Below, piece after piece: positions 1-9,929 of a stretch of DNA of 64,000 nucleotides. The stretch comes from Desulfobulbus sp. Tol-SR. GTDB taxonomy: Bacteria > Desulfobacterota > Desulfobulbia > Desulfobulbales > Desulfocapsaceae. The stretch is from NCBI GenBank assembly GCA_000769715.1, contig JROS01000039.1, forward strand, positions 124,001 to 188,000. The letters are read 5' to 3'. Numbering within the stretch: the stretch's first letter is position 1; every line of letters begins with the position of its first letter. The translations under genes and the position numbers were made by a program. A model generated the notes under the pieces. The model was not told the origin of the DNA and did not search any database. It saw nothing but the letters and a program-made list of their open reading frames with translations.

Positions 1-1730
1 CGCAGTTGATCCTCGGGTACCTCGGCGCTGACCGCCTTGCAGACCTCGTCGGTCATTTCCATCAACTCAAAGAAACCGACCCGTCCCTTGTAGCCGAGGC
101 CGTTGCATTCCGAACAGCCGGACGGTCCGTAGGTGACGACCGTATCCACTTCATCCTCACGAAAACCGGCCCGCAGCAATTCCTCCCTGGAATGTTTGAC
201 GACTTTTTTACATTTCTCACACAGTCTCCGGCCCAACCGCTGCGACAGCACCATGGTCACCGATGAGGCGAGCATATAGGGCGGAATCCCGATATCCACC
301 AGACGACCGATCGTCGCGGCGCTGTCGTTGGTATGCAGGGTGGAGAACACCAGGTGGCCGGTCATCGCCGCCTTGATCGCGATCTCGGCGGTCTCCATGT
401 CACGGATCTCACCGACCATGATGATATCCGGATCCTGGCGAAGAAAGGCCTTGAGGGCTGCGGCGAAGGTCATCCCCACCTCGTTGTGGACATTGACCTG
501 GTTGATACCCTTGAAGTTGAACTCAACCGGGTCTTCCGCCGTGAGGATTTTGATATCCTCGCTGTTCAACGAATTGAGGGCCGAATACAGGGTCACCGTC
601 TTGCCTGAACCCGTCGGCCCGGTGACCAGCAGCAGACCCTGAGGTCTCGCCAGACAGCGCTTGAGCATATCGAATGTCTTGTCTTCGAACCCCAGCCTGG
701 TCAGATCGACATTGAGCGAGCTTTTGTCGAGGATACGAAGAACGACGGATTCACCGTAAAGAGTCGGCAGGGAAGAGACCCGAAAATCGACGGACCGGTT
801 TCGTCCGACCCGCATCTTGATACGGCCATCCTGCGGCACCCGCCGTTCGGTGATATCGAGGCCGGAGAGGATCTTGAGCCTGGCGACCAGGGCATTCTTG
901 ATGGTCAGCGGCAGGTTCATCGCCTTGAACAGGGAGCCGTCCTTGCGATACCGCACCTGCATATTTTTTTCATAGGGCTCGACATGGACATCCGAGACCC
1001 CATCCTGAACCGCCTTGATCAGGATGCCGTTCACCAGTTTGATGATCGGGGCATCGGAGGCGGCAAACTGATCGAGATTTTCTTCATTGCTGCTGGAATC
1101 AATCTCGAAATCATCCGCCGCCTCGGCCAGGATCGACCCGAAGTCATCAACCTCGGTGACCTTCTCATCCTCGTGCGACTCTTCCTTCGCCAGGAAGAAG
1201 CTCTTCGCCTCCTCTTCGTTGATGCCGTAGTACTTCCTGTAGGCATCAACGATATCTTTTTCGGTTGAGACACAGACCGACAGTTCCTTGTTCAGGGCGT
1301 TCTGCAGTTCCTCCACGGCCATCGCATCGGTCGGTTCGGACATGGTGATCTGCAATGTATTGCCGGCCATCCGCAACGGAAAGGCCATATACTGCTTGGC
1401 GGTCTCGTAGGAGAGGAGTTTCAGCGCGTCTTTGGAAGGCGGTTCATTCTGGATGACAACAGGGGGATAATTGTGTTGTCGACTGAGAAAATTGATGACC
1501 GTGTTCTCATCGATATAGTCAAGCTGACGCAGGATGGTGCTCAACCGCCCACCGTTTTTCTGCATCTCCTTCTTGGCGTTTTCCAACTGCGATGGCGTTA
1601 TATACCCGGCCTTGCTTAACAGTTCGCCAATCTTCAGTTTACCCGCACCGGACTGGTCCTTGACGGTTTTCTTCATCGAGGTTCCGGTACGACTTGCCGT
1701 ACTCGCTAACGCAGCCATATTCGCATTCAT
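1..1730 (-). CDS. pilB: Type IV pilus assembly / type II secretion ATPase, PilB/GspE family (C-terminus outside window)
   Basis: Manual minus-strand translation from ATG at 1730 (MNANMAALASTASRTG...) is open to the window edge. It contains GPTGSGKTVTLYSAL (Walker A), DPDIIMVGEIRD (Walker B), LVFSTLHTNDSAATIGRL (His box) and CEKCKK...CSEC zinc motif. Absent from the ORF track, probably because its stop lies outside the window. Confidence 0.93.
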   Translation of the reverse strand, partial: MNANMAALASTASRTGTSMKKTVKDQSGAGKLKIGELLSKAGYITPSQLENAKKEMQKNGGRLSTILRQLDYIDENTVINFLSRQHNYPPVVIQNEPPSKDALKLLSYETAKQYMAFPLRMAGNTLQITMSEPTDAMAVEELQNALNKELSVCVSTEKDIVDAYRKYYGINEEEAKSFFLAKEESHEDEKVTEVDDFGSILAEAADDFEIDSSSNEENLDQFAASDAPIIKLVNGILIKAVQDGVSDVHVEPYEKNMQVRYRKDGSLFKAMNLPLTIKNALVARLKILSGLDITERRVPQDGRIKMRVGRNRSVDFRVSSLPTLYGESVVLRILDKSSLNVDLTRLGFEDKTFDMLKRCLARPQGLLLVTGPTGSGKTVTLYSALNSLNSEDIKILTAEDPVEFNFKGINQVNVHNEVGMTFAAALKAFLRQDPDIIMVGEIRDMETAEIAIKAAMTGHLVFSTLHTNDSAATIGRLVDIGIPPYMLASSVTMVLSQRLGRRLCEKCKKVVKHSREELLRAGFREDEVDTVVTYGPSGCSECNGLGYKGRVGFFELMEMTDEVCKAVSAEVPEDQL

Positions 1731-1872
1731 CCTGAATAGGTATCTTCTCTTCCGATCTTTCCATCGGAAAGCCTTAAGCCTGTAAAATACCTTGTTTCCA
1801 TGGGGAATGAAATTGATTATTATATGTATTGCGTCCGTTTCCCCCATTGCCTGTGGGCGGCACGCAAGGCAA

Positions 1873-1911
1873 AACAGTCCTTTCATCCCGGCATCGGGTG
1901 AAAGGACTGTT
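1873..1911 (-). terminator. Hairpin terminator downstream of thyX
   Basis: Arms aacagtcctttcatcccg (1873-1890) and cgggtgaaaggactgtt (1895-1911), one bulge, followed on the minus strand by TTTT. Confidence 0.65.
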
Positions 1912-1926
1912 CGCGTCCCGCACGGT

Positions 1927-2853
1927 CTATAACAACGGGTATCTTTTTCTGAACTCTGCAGCGAGCGGAATCATGATCTCCCGCATTGATGGTTCTGCTG
2001 CCTGGGTGGTCCGCAACGAGAAGATGTGTTTCCATTCCGCAAGATTACAATACATGATGATCTCGGTCTTGCAGGAATTGGGGAGAACGGTACGTGCCGC
2101 CTGGGGGGTGGAGGTCTCGAGGAGCTGGAGATACAGCCGTTCGGTTTCCTCCATCGCCTGTTGCCAGAGACTGTACTCCGCCGTGCCCTTCTCAAAAAAC
2201 ATCGGCTTGATAAAGGTCACCTGGTTGCCGAACTTGTCCTGGCTGTAGCGGCAGTAGCGCTGACTCTCCTGCAGGAAGGAACAGGGGCGGTGCCGCACCA
2301 GCTCGTGGGTGACCGCCCGGTTGACAACGAACCTGACCCCGACATGCCGATGCCGGCGCAGGAGATCGACCGGCATATTTTCGACCTCGGAGAGGCTCAT
2401 TTTGCGGAACTCAAGCCCAGCCTCCCGCGGCCGGACCTTGTCCGCCGGGAAGACACTCTCGAAGAGATAGGGGGTTTTGCGGTGCAGAACGGACAGGATG
2501 CCGTTGACGATCGGATTGTCGCCATGCTGCAGGGCCATTTCGCGATAGGCCCTGATTGAACCGGTGACGATGCAGCCGGCCGGTAACGGGTCGATGATCA
2601 GAAACCTGGGCTGGCAGGCAAAGAGCTCGCCCAGCCGTTCCGGACGACAGGTGATCTCGAACGTCGCCACCGCCATCTCGAGCACCGAATTATGGCCATG
2701 GGCCGAGACCTTCGTGACAAAGGGGATTGCCGAATCCTCCGTGATCTTATCCTCGCTTTTGTAGCAGATCCTGCCGCAGGCCTCGAGTCGTACGGCCAGA
2801 GAGGAACGATCGAGATCATCCTGGATTGCAAACGAAGGGTCGACAATCTTCAT
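1927..2853 (-). CDS. thyX: Flavin-dependent thymidylate synthase ThyX
   Basis: 308 aa with ThyX signature RHRPCSFLQESQRYC and upstream HNSVLEMA. Confidence 0.9.
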   Translation of the reverse strand: MKIVDPSFAIQDDLDRSSLAVRLEACGRICYKSEDKITEDSAIPFVTKVSAHGHNSVLEMAVATFEITCRPERLGELFACQPRFLIIDPLPAGCIVTGSIRAYREMALQHGDNPIVNGILSVLHRKTPYLFESVFPADKVRPREAGLEFRKMSLSEVENMPVDLLRRHRHVGVRFVVNRAVTHELVRHRPCSFLQESQRYCRYSQDKFGNQVTFIKPMFFEKGTAEYSLWQQAMEETERLYLQLLETSTPQAARTVLPNSCKTEIIMYCNLAEWKHIFSLRTTQAAEPSMREIMIPLAAEFRKRYPLL

Positions 2854-2857
2854 AGGC

Positions 2858-4042
2858 TCAGTTCCCTTTCCAGAAAGGTGACATCTGCCGGAGGGACTCG
2901 ATGATGCCCGGCATCTTAGCCAGAACGAAATCGACTTCGGCCTCGGTGTTGTACGAGCTCAGCGAAAAGCGGATTGACCCATGAGCGGCGGTAAAGGGCA
3001 CGCCCATCGCGCGCAGGACATGCGAAGGCTCAAGCGACCCCGAGGTACAGGCCGAGCCGGATGAGGCGCAGATGTTATGGCGGTTCATATGGAGCAGAAT
3101 TGCCTCCCCCTCGACGAATTCGAAACTGACATTGCTGGTATTCGGCAGTCGTTCGGTCTTGTGGCCATTGCGCATGGACCGCGGCACGGTGGCGAGCAAC
3201 CCCGCTTCGAGTTTGTCCCTGAGGGCCCTGACCCGGGTGTTTTCATCCTCCATCCGCTCCGCCGCCAGATCACAGGCCTTGCCCAGAGCGATGATCGAGG
3301 CGACATTCTCGGTACCGCCGCGCCGGCCCTTCTCCTGATGGCCGCCGGTCAGGAAGGGGACGAACATCGTTCCCCGGCGGACGTACAGCACCCCGACCCC
3401 TTTCGGTGCATGGAGCTTGTGGCCGGACAAGGAGAGGAAATCGACATCGAGATCCCTGAGACTGATCGGCACCTTGCCCACCGCCTGGACGGCATCGGTA
3501 TGAAAGAGGATCCCCCGCTCCCGGGCCATCTTCGCCATCCTGGCGATCGGGAAGATGACCCCGGTCTCGTTGTTGGCCCACATGACGCTGACGATGGCCG
3601 TGTCTTCGGTCAGTGCCTCCTCGTACTCGTCGAGGTCGAGCATCCCTTCCGCATCCACCTTCAGCCGGGTCACCCGGTGCTTGTGCCCGGTCAGGCGATC
3701 GAGGTTCTCGCAGAGGTTCTTGACCGCCGGGTGCTCGACCCGGGTCGTGACGATGTGACGCTTTTCGGGGAAGGTCTGGAGGGCGGAGAGGATCGCGGTC
3801 GAATCGCTCTCGGTGCCGCAGCTGGTAAAGGTGATCTCCCCCGGCTCGGCACCGAGCAGGTTGGCCACCTGGGTACGGGCCCTTTCCACCGCCTGGCCGA
3901 CCTGGCCGCCGAAGGTATGCATGCTCGACGGATTGCCATAATAATCAGCCAGGAAAGGCATCATCGCCTCGAGGACTTCGGGGGCGATCCTGGTTGTCGC
4001 ATTGTTATCCATGTAGATAACCGCGTCATGATGCAGTTCCAT
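2858..4042 (-). CDS. nifS: Cysteine desulfurase, NifS type
   Basis: MELHHDAVIYMDNNATTRIAPEVLEAM...; PLP-lysine SLSGHKLHAPKG; catalytic Cys loop SSGSACTSGSLEPSHVL. The ORF-track start at 4309 overlaps nifU; ATG at 4042 overlaps the nifU stop. Confidence 0.92.
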   Translation of the reverse strand: MELHHDAVIYMDNNATTRIAPEVLEAMMPFLADYYGNPSSMHTFGGQVGQAVERARTQVANLLGAEPGEITFTSCGTESDSTAILSALQTFPEKRHIVTTRVEHPAVKNLCENLDRLTGHKHRVTRLKVDAEGMLDLDEYEEALTEDTAIVSVMWANNETGVIFPIARMAKMARERGILFHTDAVQAVGKVPISLRDLDVDFLSLSGHKLHAPKGVGVLYVRRGTMFVPFLTGGHQEKGRRGGTENVASIIALGKACDLAAERMEDENTRVRALRDKLEAGLLATVPRSMRNGHKTERLPNTSNVSFEFVEGEAILLHMNRHNICASSGSACTSGSLEPSHVLRAMGVPFTAAHGSIRFSLSSYNTEAEVDFVLAKMPGIIESLRQMSPFWKGN

Positions 4043-4875
4043 CAGTTCTCCTCCACAATCAGGGTGTCGAGCACGAGTTCGCGCAGTTTCTTCTCCACGT
4101 ATTCCTTGATCGTGGTCTGTGACTTCGCGCAGCTCTTGCACGCCCCCCGCAGCGAGACACTGACGAAATCGCCGTCGACGTCGATCAGTTCGATATCGCC
4201 GCCATCCTTGCGCAGGCCCGGCCTGATCTCCCGCTCGAGAACATCTTCGATCTTCTTGATCTTCTGCAGCGTCGTCATCCTTTTCGGTTTTTCCATCGGC
4301 TTGATCCATTCCAGCTTACCCTCCACCGTCCGCTGCAGGATCTCCCGGAGCTTGTCCTCGCATTTGCCGCAACCGCCGCCGGCCTTGGTGAAGTTGGTGA
4401 TCTCCTCGACGGAGCGGAGGTTGGACTCGTTGATCGCCCGGATGATCTCGAGATCGGTGACCCCGAAACATTCACAGACGATCTCCCCTTCCGCCGTCGG
4501 CAGCGTCATGCCCCGATAATCGGCGATCGCCGCCTCGAGGGCCTCCCGCCCCATGACCGAACAGTGCATTTTTTCCTTCGGCAGACCGCCGAGATAATCG
4601 GCGATATCCTCGTTGGTGATCTTGCTCGCCTCGTCGAGACTCATCCCCTTCACCATCTCCGTCAGGGCCGATGATGAGGCAATGGCGCTGGCACAACCGA
4701 AGGTCTTGAACTTGGCGTCGGTAATGATCCCCTGGTCATCGACCTTGATCGTCAGTTTCAAGGCATCGCCGCAGGCCAGAGAACCGACATCTCCGGTCCC
4801 GTCGGCCTGCTCCACCTCGCCGACGTTGCGTGGATTGAGAAAATGTTCTTTTACCAGATCCGTATATTCCCACAT
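4042..4875 (-). CDS. nifU: Fe-S cluster scaffold NifU (IscU-like, BFD-like [2Fe-2S] and C-terminal NifU domains)
   Basis: 277 aa: N-terminal YTDLVKEHFLNPRNVGEV...FGCASAIASSS, central CECFGVTDLEII...GGGCGKCED, C-terminal LRKDGGDIELIDV...CKSCAKSQTTIK. Confidence 0.92.
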   Translation of the reverse strand: MWEYTDLVKEHFLNPRNVGEVEQADGTGDVGSLACGDALKLTIKVDDQGIITDAKFKTFGCASAIASSSALTEMVKGMSLDEASKITNEDIADYLGGLPKEKMHCSVMGREALEAAIADYRGMTLPTAEGEIVCECFGVTDLEIIRAINESNLRSVEEITNFTKAGGGCGKCEDKLREILQRTVEGKLEWIKPMEKPKRMTTLQKIKKIEDVLEREIRPGLRKDGGDIELIDVDGDFVSVSLRGACKSCAKSQTTIKEYVEKKLRELVLDTLIVEEN

Positions 4876-5010
4876 AATAAAGTAACTCCTGAATATTGTT
4901 TGTCAGAAAGGCCATTCCAAGAGGGACAATAATACCTGGGGCGCAAAAAGCAACCGGGTTTTATCCGTTGCCGACGGCCCTGGCGGCAATCGCAAGACAG
5001 GCCCCGGCGC

Positions 5011-6744
5011 CTACAGCAACCCTATCTCGGCGAGCATCTCCCGGGCGGTGTTGACCAGGTGCACGGTGCCGTCAGCCGTCCTCGATTCGACATAGAAACG
5101 GATCTTCGGTTCGGTTCCCGAGGGTCGGATCATCAACCATGATCCATCGTCAAGTATCATCTTGCGGCCATCAAGGGTGATGACCTCGACGATCCGCCTG
5201 TCCTCTCCGCCAACGCTGATGGTTGCACCGGGAGCGTATTTTTCGAGGCGGGCGAGGGTGTCGAGCAGTTCCCTGCCCTTGATCCGCACCGCCACCCCGT
5301 CACGGTCCGGGTAGAAAGCGCCGTAGACATCTTCAATATCCTGCAGGTACTCGCCCAGATTTTTGCCGGTCGTGGTCACCATGTCGAGGGCCAGGATGAG
5401 GCCGATATAGGCGTCTTTTTCCGGGGTATGACCGATAATCGATATCCCGTCCGACTCCTCGAAGAAGACCAGGGCCCGGCCGATGACCGGTTTGAACTCC
5501 TTGAAACCGACCTTCGGCTCGAACAGTTCTTCGCCGAAGGCCTCGGCCAGCCGGTTGGCCATGTTCGAGGTGGCCACCGTCTTCGCGACCATCCCCTTCT
5601 TACCCCGGTATTCATGGAGAAAATGGTAGGCCATGGCGCCAAACCGATTCATGCCGATTTCCTTGCGGCCATCGGTAAAACGTATCCGGTCGCCATCCGG
5701 ATCGATGATCGCCCCCAGCTTCAACCGCTCCGGGCGGGCGTTGATCGCCGCCACCACCCCTTTCATGTTGGCGGTGGAGGGCTCCGGGGCGATGCCGCCG
5801 AAGGTGACATCGGCGGTATCCCGCAGCGAGAGGAGGCGATCGCTGGCCGTGTCGGCAAACAGCCGGCGGATGTGGAGGCGGCTGGCGCCATGGACCGAAT
5901 CGACGGCGACCACGATATCGTCGCGGCGGCGAAACTCGTCGATGATCAGGTCGAGATCGAGGCCATGCACCGCCTTGTTCCGGCGGACCAGGCTCTGCCA
6001 GGCGGCCAGCGAATCGAACGGTCGCAGCCCGGGGGACTCCGGCAAACGCCCGGAAAATTCACCGCCGGCAGTGGCGGAGGTATCCGTGATCATCAACCGC
6101 CGGGCGTTGGCGGTGATCCGTTCGGTCAAGACCGCCGCCGCCGGTCCGGCATCGGCGGCGTTGTATTTGTATCCGCCGTATTGAAGCGGATTGTGCGATG
6201 GGGTCAGATTGATCGAGAAGGCGGCATGGAGTTCAAGGACCGCCGCCGACAGGACACCGGTGGTCGATTCACCGGCGTAGTGGACCGTAAATCCTGCAGC
6301 CAGCAGGACATTGGCCGCTGCCGCCGCCAGGACCTCGCCATCAAAACGGTTATCGAAGCCAAGAACGCAGCCTCGCCGCTGCGCCTCGCCGAGGCTGCCG
6401 ACACCAAGATACCGGCCGTTGGCGCTGTCGCGTTCGAGATCCCGATACAGTTCGACGATTGCCGAGGTCACCACCATGACCGATCGGACGAAGATATCCT
6501 TGCCGAGACGGCCGCGCCAGCCTGAGGTCCCGAAGGTCACCGGTTCCGTCGGATTTCCCTGGTTTTCAAGGATCTCCCGGTGCAGCAGGGCATAGACGTT
6601 GTCGATCTCCTGCTGCCAGGACGGGTCTTCGCTGTTCCTTCGAGCGACCAGTTCCTTGAGCAGGGCGAAGTAGTCGCTTGCAGCATGATTTCCCTCGACC
6701 AGATATCGGGCGAACAGTTGCCCGGCCGTTGCCATCTCCGCCAT
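5011..6744 (-). CDS. Phosphoglucomutase/phosphomannomutase family (alpha-D-phosphohexomutase)
   Basis: FGTSGWRGRLGKDIF, NLTPSHNPLQYGGYK (phosphoserine loop), DPDGDRIRF (metal loop), RPSGTEPKIRFY. Start MAEMATAGQLF at 6744 preferred over 6810. Confidence 0.9.
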   Translation of the reverse strand: MAEMATAGQLFARYLVEGNHAASDYFALLKELVARRNSEDPSWQQEIDNVYALLHREILENQGNPTEPVTFGTSGWRGRLGKDIFVRSVMVVTSAIVELYRDLERDSANGRYLGVGSLGEAQRRGCVLGFDNRFDGEVLAAAAANVLLAAGFTVHYAGESTTGVLSAAVLELHAAFSINLTPSHNPLQYGGYKYNAADAGPAAAVLTERITANARRLMITDTSATAGGEFSGRLPESPGLRPFDSLAAWQSLVRRNKAVHGLDLDLIIDEFRRRDDIVVAVDSVHGASRLHIRRLFADTASDRLLSLRDTADVTFGGIAPEPSTANMKGVVAAINARPERLKLGAIIDPDGDRIRFTDGRKEIGMNRFGAMAYHFLHEYRGKKGMVAKTVATSNMANRLAEAFGEELFEPKVGFKEFKPVIGRALVFFEESDGISIIGHTPEKDAYIGLILALDMVTTTGKNLGEYLQDIEDVYGAFYPDRDGVAVRIKGRELLDTLARLEKYAPGATISVGGEDRRIVEVITLDGRKMILDDGSWLMIRPSGTEPKIRFYVESRTADGTVHLVNTAREMLAEIGLL

Positions 6745-6910
6745 CCTCAATCCTCCGTTGAATTGACGTCGCCGCAGGTGGCGCAACGGGCTCCGAGCCC
6801 ACCCTGCCAACCGCTCTCAATCCTGTATTTTAACGGCAGAAACACCCAGTTGTACAGACTTTTTCCTTGATTTTCGTTCCGTTGCCATTCTTTTCCGACC
6901 CCCCGGGAGC

Positions 6911-6939
6911 TTGACAGATATCAATCTCTTTTCTATACT
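6911..6939 (+). promoter_or_regulatory. Putative sigma70 promoter upstream of ppsA
   Basis: TTGACA (6911-6916), 17-nt spacer, TATACT (6934-6939). Confidence 0.6.
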
Positions 6940-7076
6940 TTAACAGTTATACTGATTCGTAACGCCAACCTCAACGGGCCACGGCGACACGTTCGGCTGC
7001 ATGACCTTCCAGGCCCGCTATCGACACGTCAACATTTTCCCCAACCCACCTCATCCAACAGCCAGGAGCAAGAAGT

Positions 7077-9530
7077 ATGGCCCATAAACACGAAAAGGAG
7101 CTGATCCTTTGGTTCGACGACATCGGCATCGAAGATGTTGCCCTCGTCGGCGGCAAAAACGCATCGCTTGGCGAGATGTACCAGTACCTGACCTCCCGCG
7201 GCGTTCAGGTGCCGCACGGTTTTGCGATCACCGCTTTCGCTTACCGTCACCTCATCGAGACCAGCGGCGTACAGAACGCGGTGACCGAGGCGCTGGCGGG
7301 ACTCGACACCCACAACCTCAGAAATCTGCAGGAACGGGGCAAGAAGGTCCGGGAAATCATCCGCAACGCCCCGTTCCCTGCCGACCTGTGCGCGGCCATT
7401 GTCGCCGCCTACCAAAAGATGGAGAACGAATACGGCACCAATGTCGATGTCGCCGTCCGTTCCTCGGCCACCGCCGAAGACCTGCCGGACGCCTCCTTCG
7501 CCGGCCAGCAGGACACCTACCTCAATGTCCGGGGGGCGGAGGCGGTCATCGACTATTGCAGCCAGTGTTTCGCCAGCCTGTTCACCGACCGGGCCATCTC
7601 CTATCGCCACGAAAAGGGATTCGGCCAATTCGACGTCTACCTGTCGATTGTGGTCCAGAAAATGGTCCGCTCCGACAGCGCCTGCTCCGGGGTCCTGTTC
7701 ACCATCGATACCGAATCGGGATTCCAGAACGCGGTCTATATCACCGGTTCGTGGGGGCTCGGAGAAAATGTCGTCCAGGGGGCGGTCACCCCCGACGAAT
7801 ACTACGTCTTCAAACCGACCCTGAAGGAAGGCAAACGCCCCATCGTTTCCAAGCGTCTTGGCAGCAAGGATATCAAGATGATCTACGACAATCGCCCCGA
7901 CGCCAGGCAGCCGGTGATCAATATCCCAACGACCGAGGGCGAACGGAATTCCTATATCCTCAGTGATGACGAGTTACTCCAGCTCGCCCGCTGGGCGATG
8001 ATCATCGAAGAGCACTACGGCTGCAACATGGACGTCGAGTGGGCCAAGGACGGCGACGGGGTCACGAAGGGCAACGGCCAGCTCTACATCGTCCAGGCCC
8101 GGCCCGAGACCGTCCATTCCCAGACGTCGAAAAATATCACCGAGACCTACCTGCTCGCGAATCATGGCGAGATCCTGGTCAAAGGTCAGGCCGTCGGGGC
8201 CAAGATCGGCCAAGGGCCGGCCCGGGTGATCAAGACGGTCAGCGGCATCCATGATTTCCAGCCCGGCGAGGTCCTGGTCACCGACATGACCGATCCGGAC
8301 TGGGAACCGATCATGAAGAGGGCCGGGGCGATCGTCACCAACCGCGGCGGGCGGACCTGCCATGCGGCGATCATCTCCCGCGAACTCGGCATCCCCTGCC
8401 TGATCGGCACCGTGGACGGGACCGAGCAGATCGCCCCGGGGATGGAGGTCACCGTTTCCTGCGCCGAGGGTGAGACCGGCTATGTTTTCGCCGGCAGGCT
8501 TGATTTTTCGATAGAGCGGCTCAATCTCGACGAGGTCCCGGAGACCAGGACCAAGATCATGCTCAACGTCGGCATCCCGGAAAAGGCCTTCTTCGAATGC
8601 CAGGTCCCCAATGACGGCGTCGGACTGGCCCGTGAGGAATTCATCATCAACGCCCACATCGGCATCCACCCCCTCGCCCTTTACAACTATGAGGACCTGC
8701 GGAAAAAGGCCGACGAGGGCAACGCCGACCTCCGCGGGATCGTCGCCGAGATCGATAAGCGAACCGCCGCCTACCCGCACGACAAGCGCCAGTTTTTCAT
8801 CGACAAACTGGCGGAGGGGGTCGGCCGCATCGCCGCCGGCTTTTATCCCAAGGACGTCATCGTCCGCCTCTCCGATTTCAAATCGAACGAGTATGCCAAC
8901 CTCGTCGGCGGCAAGCTCTACGAACCGGTGGAATCGAATCCGATGATCGGCTGGCGGGGGGCCTCGCGCTACTACGACCCGAAGTACAAGGCGGCCTTCG
9001 AACTGGAGTGCAAGGGACTGCTCAAGGCCCGCAACGACATGGGACTGACCAACATCAAGCTGATGGTCCCGTTCTGCCGGACCCCGGAGGAAGGGAAAAA
9101 AGTCATCGAAACGATGAAGGAATTCGGTCTCGTCCAGGGCGAGAACGGTCTCGAGGTCTACGTCATGTGCGAAATTCCGTCGAACGTGATTTCCGCCGAC
9201 GCCTTCTGCGACATCTTCGACGGCTTCTCGATCGGCTCGAATGATCTGACCCAGCTGACCCTCGGCCTCGACCGCGACTCCGATCTGGTCGCCCATATCT
9301 TCGACGAGCGCAATCCGGCGATCAAGACCCTGGTCAAGATGGCCATCGACACCGCCAAACGGCGGGGCCGCAAGATCGGCATCTGCGGTCAGGCGCCCTC
9401 CGATTTCCCGGAATTCGCCACCTTTCTCGTCGAGTGCGGCATCGATTCGATCAGCCTGATTCCAGATTCGGCGGTCAAGACCAGACTCCGGATTTTGAAG
9501 AAGGAACAGGAACTCGGCATTACCCCATGA
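7077..9530 (+). CDS. ppsA: Phosphoenolpyruvate synthase
   Basis: 817 aa; AVRSSATAEDLPDASFAGQQDT, TNRGGRTCHAAIISRELGIP (phosphohistidine), FSIGSNDLTQLTLGLDRDS, GICGQAPSD. Confidence 0.95.
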   Translation: MAHKHEKELILWFDDIGIEDVALVGGKNASLGEMYQYLTSRGVQVPHGFAITAFAYRHLIETSGVQNAVTEALAGLDTHNLRNLQERGKKVREIIRNAPFPADLCAAIVAAYQKMENEYGTNVDVAVRSSATAEDLPDASFAGQQDTYLNVRGAEAVIDYCSQCFASLFTDRAISYRHEKGFGQFDVYLSIVVQKMVRSDSACSGVLFTIDTESGFQNAVYITGSWGLGENVVQGAVTPDEYYVFKPTLKEGKRPIVSKRLGSKDIKMIYDNRPDARQPVINIPTTEGERNSYILSDDELLQLARWAMIIEEHYGCNMDVEWAKDGDGVTKGNGQLYIVQARPETVHSQTSKNITETYLLANHGEILVKGQAVGAKIGQGPARVIKTVSGIHDFQPGEVLVTDMTDPDWEPIMKRAGAIVTNRGGRTCHAAIISRELGIPCLIGTVDGTEQIAPGMEVTVSCAEGETGYVFAGRLDFSIERLNLDEVPETRTKIMLNVGIPEKAFFECQVPNDGVGLAREEFIINAHIGIHPLALYNYEDLRKKADEGNADLRGIVAEIDKRTAAYPHDKRQFFIDKLAEGVGRIAAGFYPKDVIVRLSDFKSNEYANLVGGKLYEPVESNPMIGWRGASRYYDPKYKAAFELECKGLLKARNDMGLTNIKLMVPFCRTPEEGKKVIETMKEFGLVQGENGLEVYVMCEIPSNVISADAFCDIFDGFSIGSNDLTQLTLGLDRDSDLVAHIFDERNPAIKTLVKMAIDTAKRRGRKIGICGQAPSDFPEFATFLVECGIDSISLIPDSAVKTRLRILKKEQELGITP

Positions 9531-9537
9531 ACAACAG

Positions 9538-9566
9538 GCGGGGACGGCCGTGCCGGCCGTCCCCGC
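9538..9566. terminator. Perfect 13-bp hairpin between convergent ppsA and Trm112-like gene
   Basis: gcggggacggccg (9538-9550) - tgc - cggccgtccccgc (9554-9566), perfect inverted repeat. Confidence 0.7.
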
Positions 9567-9576
9567 TGCCCGACAG

Positions 9577-9747
9577 CTACTGCGCCACTTTCTGCGCCTC
9601 GCTGACCAGCATCACCGGAATACCGTCTTTGATCTCATAAAGCAGGCCGCACTTTTCACAGAGCAGCCCCTTGTCTTCGTTCACCAGCTTCACCGGCCCC
9701 TTGCACTGGGGGCAGGCAAGAATCTCGGCGAGTTCTTTCATATCCAT
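9577..9747 (-). CDS. Trm112/YcaR (UPF0434)-like small zinc-binding protein
   Basis: Manual translation: MDMKELAEILACPQCKGPVKLVNEDKGLLCEKCGLLYEIKDGIPVMLVSEAQKVAQ* (56 aa, CPQC...CEKC). Not in the ORF track. Confidence 0.88.
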   Translation of the reverse strand: MDMKELAEILACPQCKGPVKLVNEDKGLLCEKCGLLYEIKDGIPVMLVSEAQKVAQ

Positions 9748-9929
9748 GCCGTGCACCTTGTTCTCATATCATCGATTTGGCTGCGGTTGAGTGTATGGAC
9801 TGCGTCCAAGATACATGGTACAGTGCATTAATCAATTGAATTTGATCATCCTCTTGATGGTGACGGCGATCAAGGGGATTCTTCATATCCATCGGGCAGG
9901 CAGCCCACAAATTTCACGGAAAAAATTCA

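Noticed and set aside
2858-4309. N-terminally extended 483-aa nifS ORF as given in the track
   Set aside because: The first 89 residues lie within nifU in another frame; the conserved NifS start is at 4042.
3077-4519. 480-aa plus-strand ORF opposite nifS/nifU
   Set aside because: Antisense shadow of nifS and nifU, which have clear motifs; composition rich in R, D, G and H typical of high-GC antisense frames.
4042-4875. Nitrogenase gene cluster suggested by nifU/nifS
   Set aside because: No nifHDK or other nif genes in the window; NifU/NifS-type proteins serve general Fe-S assembly in many anaerobes.
7974-9296. 440-aa minus-strand ORF inside ppsA
   Set aside because: Antisense to the conserved ppsA coding sequence with no recognisable domain.
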